From positions 78,712 to 142,711 of the forward strand of contig AFXB01000008.1 of the NCBI GenBank assembly GCA_000238815.2: a stretch of DNA of 64,000 bases. The letters run 5' to 3'. Positions 61,129 to 64,000 of the stretch are shown here, piece by piece. The translations under genes were made by a program, and so were the position numbers. The number at the start of each line of letters is the position of its first letter. Positions within the stretch are counted from its first letter, which is position 1. The notes under the pieces were generated by a model. The model was not told where the DNA came from, searched no databases, and saw only the letters and a program-made list of their open reading frames with translations. This stretch comes from SAR116 cluster alpha proteobacterium HIMB100. Lineage in GTDB: Bacteria > Pseudomonadota > Alphaproteobacteria > Puniceispirillales > Puniceispirillaceae.

Positions 61129-62706
61129 ATGGATGATCTGAACAGCGATGATTTGAATGGCGGCGTATCTGCAGAAAAAATTGGCCGTGCCAAGCGCGGC
61201 GGTGGGCGGATGGCGCGTCATAAGGTGCGATCTGCGCCTCTGGCAGCCGATGTAAAGCCGGTTCGCCCAGGGCTGTCCGGCGGTCAGTACCGACCATTGA
61301 CAGATGCGCAAATCGCCCAGATTGAACAGACAATTTACCAGATTCTGGACGAGATTGGTTTATCCCAGGCTCCGGAAAGCGGTATCGCCTATATGAGCGC
61401 GTTTGGCGCGCAGGCAGGGGAAGACGGGCGGGTCCGGTTCAGCCGCGAAGTGGTCGATAAAGCCTTATCGCTGGCGGCAAAGGATATCACTTTGTGCGGG
61501 CGCGATGCCCAGTTCGATTTGCATCTGACCGGTACGCGTGTGCATTACGGCACAGCCGGGGCGGCGGTGCATCTGGTGGATATCAAAAATAACCAATATC
61601 GTGAATCCCATCTGGCCGATATTTATGATGCGGCCCGTATTGTCCAGCAGATGGATAATATCCATTTCTTCCAGCGGCCAATGGTGGCAAGGGATATTCC
61701 GGACCCGGCTGCGCTGGACCTGAATACGGTTTATGCCTGTATCAAGGGCACAACAAAACATATCGGGACCAGCTTTACCGAAGCTGAATTTGTTGCCCCG
61801 GCAATGGAAATGTTGCATGAGGTGGCCGGCGGCGAAGCAGCATGGCGGGCCCGGCCGTTTGTCTCTAACTCCAATTGTTTTGTGGTCCCGCCTTTAAGGT
61901 TCGCAACCGAAAGCTGCCTGGTCATGGAAGAGGTGGTTAAAGCAGGTATGCCTGTATTACTGCTTTCCGCAGGGCAGGCTGGCGCAACGGCCCCTGCGTC
62001 AATTGCCGGGGCGGTCGCACAGGCTGTGGCAGAGGTTCTGGCCGGGCTTGTTTATGTGAATGCAATGGTTCCTGGCCATCCGGCGATTGCCGGGACCTGG
62101 CCGTTTGTGTCTGATTTGCGGACCGGGGCGATGTCAGGCGGGTCTGGTGAGCAGGGCTTGCTGACCGCGGCCTGTGCCCAGATGCTGCAGCATTTCGGCC
62201 TGCCCGGCGGGGCAGCGGCTGGTATGGCAGATGCCAAGATGCCGGATGCGCAATCAGGCTATGAGAAAGGCTCCACCCTTGTTATGGCCGGCCTGTCAGG
62301 GCTGAATATGGTGTATGAGGCAGCCGGTATGCATGCTTCATTAATGGGGTTTTGTCTGGAAAGCCTGGTGATCGATAATGATATGCTCGGCCAGTGCCTG
62401 CGCTGTGTACGCGGGGTCGATGTGGGGGCAGATAACCTGAGCCTGGATGTGTTCCGTGATGTCTGTATTGACGGGCCGGGCCATTATCTGGGCCATACAC
62501 AGACCTTATCGCTGATGCAGTCTGAATATATCTATCCTGATTTGTCTGACCGCTCCAGCCCGAAGGAATGGGAAGAGCTGGGCAAACCGGTTCTGGTCGA
62601 AGGGGCTGCGGCAAAAGTGGCAGAGATTTTAGGCAAAGGTGATAACGGGGTCCTGGCAGCAGATGTGGATGCCCGCCTGCAAGACCGGTTCGAGCTGTTA
62701 TTATAA
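61129..62706 (+). CDS. MttB-family methyltransferase without pyrrolysine
   Basis: 525 residues. The COG5598 trimethylamine/glycine betaine methyltransferase family: a TIM barrel with FSREVVDKALSLAAKDITLC, the central IVQQMDNIHFFQRPMVARDI, and TWPFVSDLRTGAMSGGSGEQ, MPDAQSGYEKGSTLVMAGLS near the C-terminus. The whole gene is one open frame, so there is no TAG pyrrolysine codon; such non-Pyl members include glycine betaine methyltransferases (MtgB) and others. They transfer a methyl from a quaternary amine to a corrinoid protein; no corrinoid protein gene is in this window. The basic N-terminal 45 residues are an extension. ATG 61129 follows AAGGGG. Confidence 0.83.
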   Translation: MDDLNSDDLNGGVSAEKIGRAKRGGGRMARHKVRSAPLAADVKPVRPGLSGGQYRPLTDAQIAQIEQTIYQILDEIGLSQAPESGIAYMSAFGAQAGEDGRVRFSREVVDKALSLAAKDITLCGRDAQFDLHLTGTRVHYGTAGAAVHLVDIKNNQYRESHLADIYDAARIVQQMDNIHFFQRPMVARDIPDPAALDLNTVYACIKGTTKHIGTSFTEAEFVAPAMEMLHEVAGGEAAWRARPFVSNSNCFVVPPLRFATESCLVMEEVVKAGMPVLLLSAGQAGATAPASIAGAVAQAVAEVLAGLVYVNAMVPGHPAIAGTWPFVSDLRTGAMSGGSGEQGLLTAACAQMLQHFGLPGGAAAGMADAKMPDAQSGYEKGSTLVMAGLSGLNMVYEAAGMHASLMGFCLESLVIDNDMLGQCLRCVRGVDVGADNLSLDVFRDVCIDGPGHYLGHTQTLSLMQSEYIYPDLSDRSSPKEWEELGKPVLVEGAAAKVAEILGKGDNGVLAADVDARLQDRFELLL

Positions 62707-62832
62707 GAGGGTGAGTGGGAGAATGCTTACCATGTGGCAGGTTTATAGACAGGCGGGCCTGTTAAACCCATCCACATAGAGGGTTGTTCGCATGGTGTCC
62801 TTTTTTATATCTGTTGAGGCTTTCCCTTTTGT

Positions 62833-62940
62833 AAAAAACGGAAGCCCCCGTCGCCGGGGGCCCGCAACCCCGGAACGATATCACGAGGTAGGATGGCTAC
62901 AGCCTACACCTCTTTGTTCTTTTCGTTAAGTTTTAAACAG
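62833..62940 (-). ncRNA. Candidate small RNA with intrinsic terminator
   Basis: On the minus strand, TTGAAA (62974-62969) and TACATC (62952-62947) form a promoter-like pair. They are followed by a stem-loop (62912-62885: GAGGT and AGG arms pairing with a 2-nt bulge) and a very stable hairpin (GCCCCCG-GCGA-CGGGGGC, 62861-62844), then TTCCG and six T residues (62838-62833). The roughly 108-nt transcript has no good ORF. No known RNA family was recognised. The rest of the 400 bp between mttB and the small ORF at 63106 holds nothing else I can support. Confidence 0.4.
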
Positions 62941-63105
62941 CTTAGGGATGTAGAGCGGGGGTGTTCTTTTTCAATACGTGATCTGTCTTGCTGAACAAAC
63001 CGCATAGGGGTGACAATCGGTCTCAAGGCGGCAGGGGTTGATGCCTGGCGCGCGGTGCGGTAAGACAGGTTCAGTATCAGTGACTTTCCATCGGGGGAGA
63101 TAACC

Positions 63106-63204
63106 ATGGATCCAACAATCGGCCTGTTTCTGGTGATCGGCTTTCCGCTGATCTTATGCATCTTGATCTGGGCGTTTGGCCGCGCTTCTGTGGAGCCTGA
63201 GTAA
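63106..63204 (+). CDS. Very small single-span membrane protein
   Basis: 32 residues, starting MDPTIGLFLVIGFPLILCIL. ATG 63106 has GGGGGAGA 5 bp upstream, the strongest ribosome binding site of this region. One hydrophobic helix of about 20 residues ends in a charged tail (GRASVEPE). The size and layout resemble accessory subunits of membrane complexes, but I cannot assign a family. Too short for ordinary ORF calling. Confidence 0.6.
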   Translation: MDPTIGLFLVIGFPLILCILIWAFGRASVEPE

Positions 63205-63297
63205 GATTTAGATCAAAGTTTAAGACCAAACGATAAGAAAGCAAGTGACCCAAAGCGGGTTTGGGCCTGCTTTTTTTATGTTTTTTCGGTGTGGGAA

Positions 63298-63714
63298 TCA
63301 AACTGGCGTAAATTTATCAGCCGCAGCAAAGGCAAGGGTGACGCATTTATGCCGGTTCTTGATCGCGCGCACAGGAATAAAAGCCTCTATATCTGCTGAA
63401 AACCCGTCCGGGCGGTATTCTGTGTCTGCCTTCAGCCAGTCTGTGAGGCTGTCATACAGGCCGGGCAGGGTGGTTATATCACGGCCCACAACCGTATTCA
63501 GCCAGAGGCCCGCGCCCGCCTCACATAGCGCGCAGCCTTTGGCTTCGGCATGGGCATGGGTAATGGTGCCATCCGTGACTGTAACGCTGGTGCGGATACG
63601 GTCACCACAGACCGGATTATTGATTTCTGCTGTATGGGTGGGTGCGGTTAAGGCAGAAGTGCTGCGTACCCCCCTGGCAAGGGCAAGAAGCTGATCCTGA
63701 TAAAGTGACTGCAT
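63298..63714 (-). CDS. SufU/IscU-like iron-sulfur scaffold protein
   Basis: 138 residues. The three conserved ligand Cys of the NifU N-terminal fold are present: C36 in NNPVCGDRI (with D38), C61 in AKGCALCEAGAGL, and C124 in NRHKCVTLAF. Longer spacing before the last Cys and the GCALC pattern suit the SufU branch rather than IscU. It would bind a transient Fe-S cluster or act as a zinc-dependent sulfur acceptor from SufS. No suf or isc genes are adjacent in the window, so pathway assignment is tentative. Confidence 0.78.
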   Translation of the reverse strand: MQSLYQDQLLALARGVRSTSALTAPTHTAEINNPVCGDRIRTSVTVTDGTITHAHAEAKGCALCEAGAGLWLNTVVGRDITTLPGLYDSLTDWLKADTEYRPDGFSADIEAFIPVRAIKNRHKCVTLAFAAADKFTPV

Positions 63715-63762
63715 CGGCCGGCTTTGCCCTCGGGTAGTTTTGGTTTTGTGCTGTGTTGTGCC

Positions 63763-63891
63763 TTATTCAGCAAACATCAGCATGTAAATTGCCCCGCAGG
63801 CACATAGGTAAGTCAGGATCACCGCCCAATGCAGAGAGTGATATTCATTTTCCTCTGGAACGCCAGCTGGCAGGTCTTTGTTGCTTCCCAT
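63763..63891 (-). CDS. Very small single-span membrane protein
   Basis: 42 residues, starting MGSNKDLPAGVPEENEYHSL and followed by one hydrophobic segment (HWAVILTYLCACGAIYMLMF) ending in AE. ATG 63891 follows GGGGGAT on the minus strand, a good ribosome binding site. Its stop lies 48 bp before the SufU-like gene on the same strand, so they may be co-transcribed. No family recognised. Confidence 0.6.
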   Translation of the reverse strand: MGSNKDLPAGVPEENEYHSLHWAVILTYLCACGAIYMLMFAE

Positions 63892-63948
63892 AAGTCAATC
63901 CCCCGAATATGAGAACAGTAAAATCTGTCTACAGATATACAAGAATAG

Positions 63949-63985
63949 GGCCCCCTGCCGCAAGAGCAGGAGGCCACAGTTTTTT
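63949..63985 (+). terminator. Intrinsic terminator near the right window edge
   Basis: GGCC-c-CCTGC (63949-63958) pairs with GCAGG-a-GGCC (63966-63975) around a 7-nt loop, with one C-A mismatch. TTTTTT follows at 63980-63985. No plus-strand gene is visible just upstream, so it may end a short RNA, or act in the other direction for a gene to the right. Confidence 0.55.
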
Positions 63986-64000
63986 CAAAGAAAAATCAGG

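Noticed and set aside
62904..63161. 85-codon minus-strand frame
   Set aside because: No ribosome binding site and a random-looking composition; it is antisense to the 32-residue ORF, which has a strong one, and overlaps the candidate small RNA.
1..64000. CRISPR arrays, transposases, integrases, rRNA genes
   Set aside because: Looked for regularly spaced repeats, transposase or recombinase motifs and rRNA sequence; none was seen, not even inside the tRNA-Glu insert.

Overview
This 64 kb window looks like chromosome from a marine alphaproteobacterium, and I infer something SAR116-like (Puniceispirillum group). The inference rests on three things. The long conserved core block (dnaE, rpsB-tsf-pyrH-frr-uppS-cdsA-dxr-rseP-bamA-skp-lpxD-fabZ-lpxA-lpxI-lpxB) ends in the alphaproteobacterial-type lpxI. 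The lexA promoter carries alphaproteobacterial SOS boxes of the form GTTC-N7-GTTC. Much of the accessory content handles the marine osmolytes taurine and methylated glycines. Genes are tightly packed, often with ATGA overlaps. I see no CRISPR array, prophage, intact insertion sequence or rRNA.

Layout. 1-15.6 kb (+): translation, isoprenoid and envelope genes. 15.6-18.3 kb (-): gltA and gltX. 18.4-20.3 kb (+): a comEC gene broken by two stops and a frameshift. 20.4-25.4 kb (-): trpG-trpD-trpC, moaC-moeA and lexA. 25.7-28.9 kb (+): rplM-rpsI, a GNAT acetyltransferase, and a LysE and a DMT exporter. 29.1-42.7 kb: a sulfonate block made of soeABC (sulfite dehydrogenase, +), aminotransferase-tauA-tauB-tauC (-) and xsc-pta (+). 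42.7-48.6 kb (-): a DUF2335 membrane protein, a decayed ORF and two tandem FAD/GcvT-type dimethylglycine/sarcosine dehydrogenases. 48.9-52.8 kb (+): an Asp/Glu racemase, hom and recJ. 52.9-54.5 kb: tRNA-Glu, followed by a small AT-rich insert bounded by a 13-bp repeat of the tRNA 3' end and carrying a secreted polysaccharide lyase-like gene. 54.5-64 kb: mixed accessory genes, including an ankyrin protein, an amidohydrolase with an NTF2-like partner, a leaderless solute-binding-type protein, an endonuclease I gene with one nonsense codon, an exonuclease-CBS-nucleotidyltransferase fusion, an MttB-family methyltransferase, a SufU-like scaffold and two very small membrane proteins.

How the genes fit together. 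Taurine would be imported by TauABC, deaminated to sulfoacetaldehyde by the class III aminotransferase, and split by Xsc to acetyl phosphate and sulfite. Pta would turn acetyl phosphate into acetyl-CoA, and SoeABC would oxidise the toxic sulfite to sulfate while passing electrons to quinone. The dehydrogenase pair and the MttB homologue suggest use of methylated amines or betaines. Most unusual points: a TauC permease with an N-terminal region of about 440 residues, the tRNA-Glu insert, the exonuclease-CBS-nucleotidyltransferase fusion, and parallel decay of comEC and endonuclease I. All functional calls are from reading sequence motifs; no database search was run.
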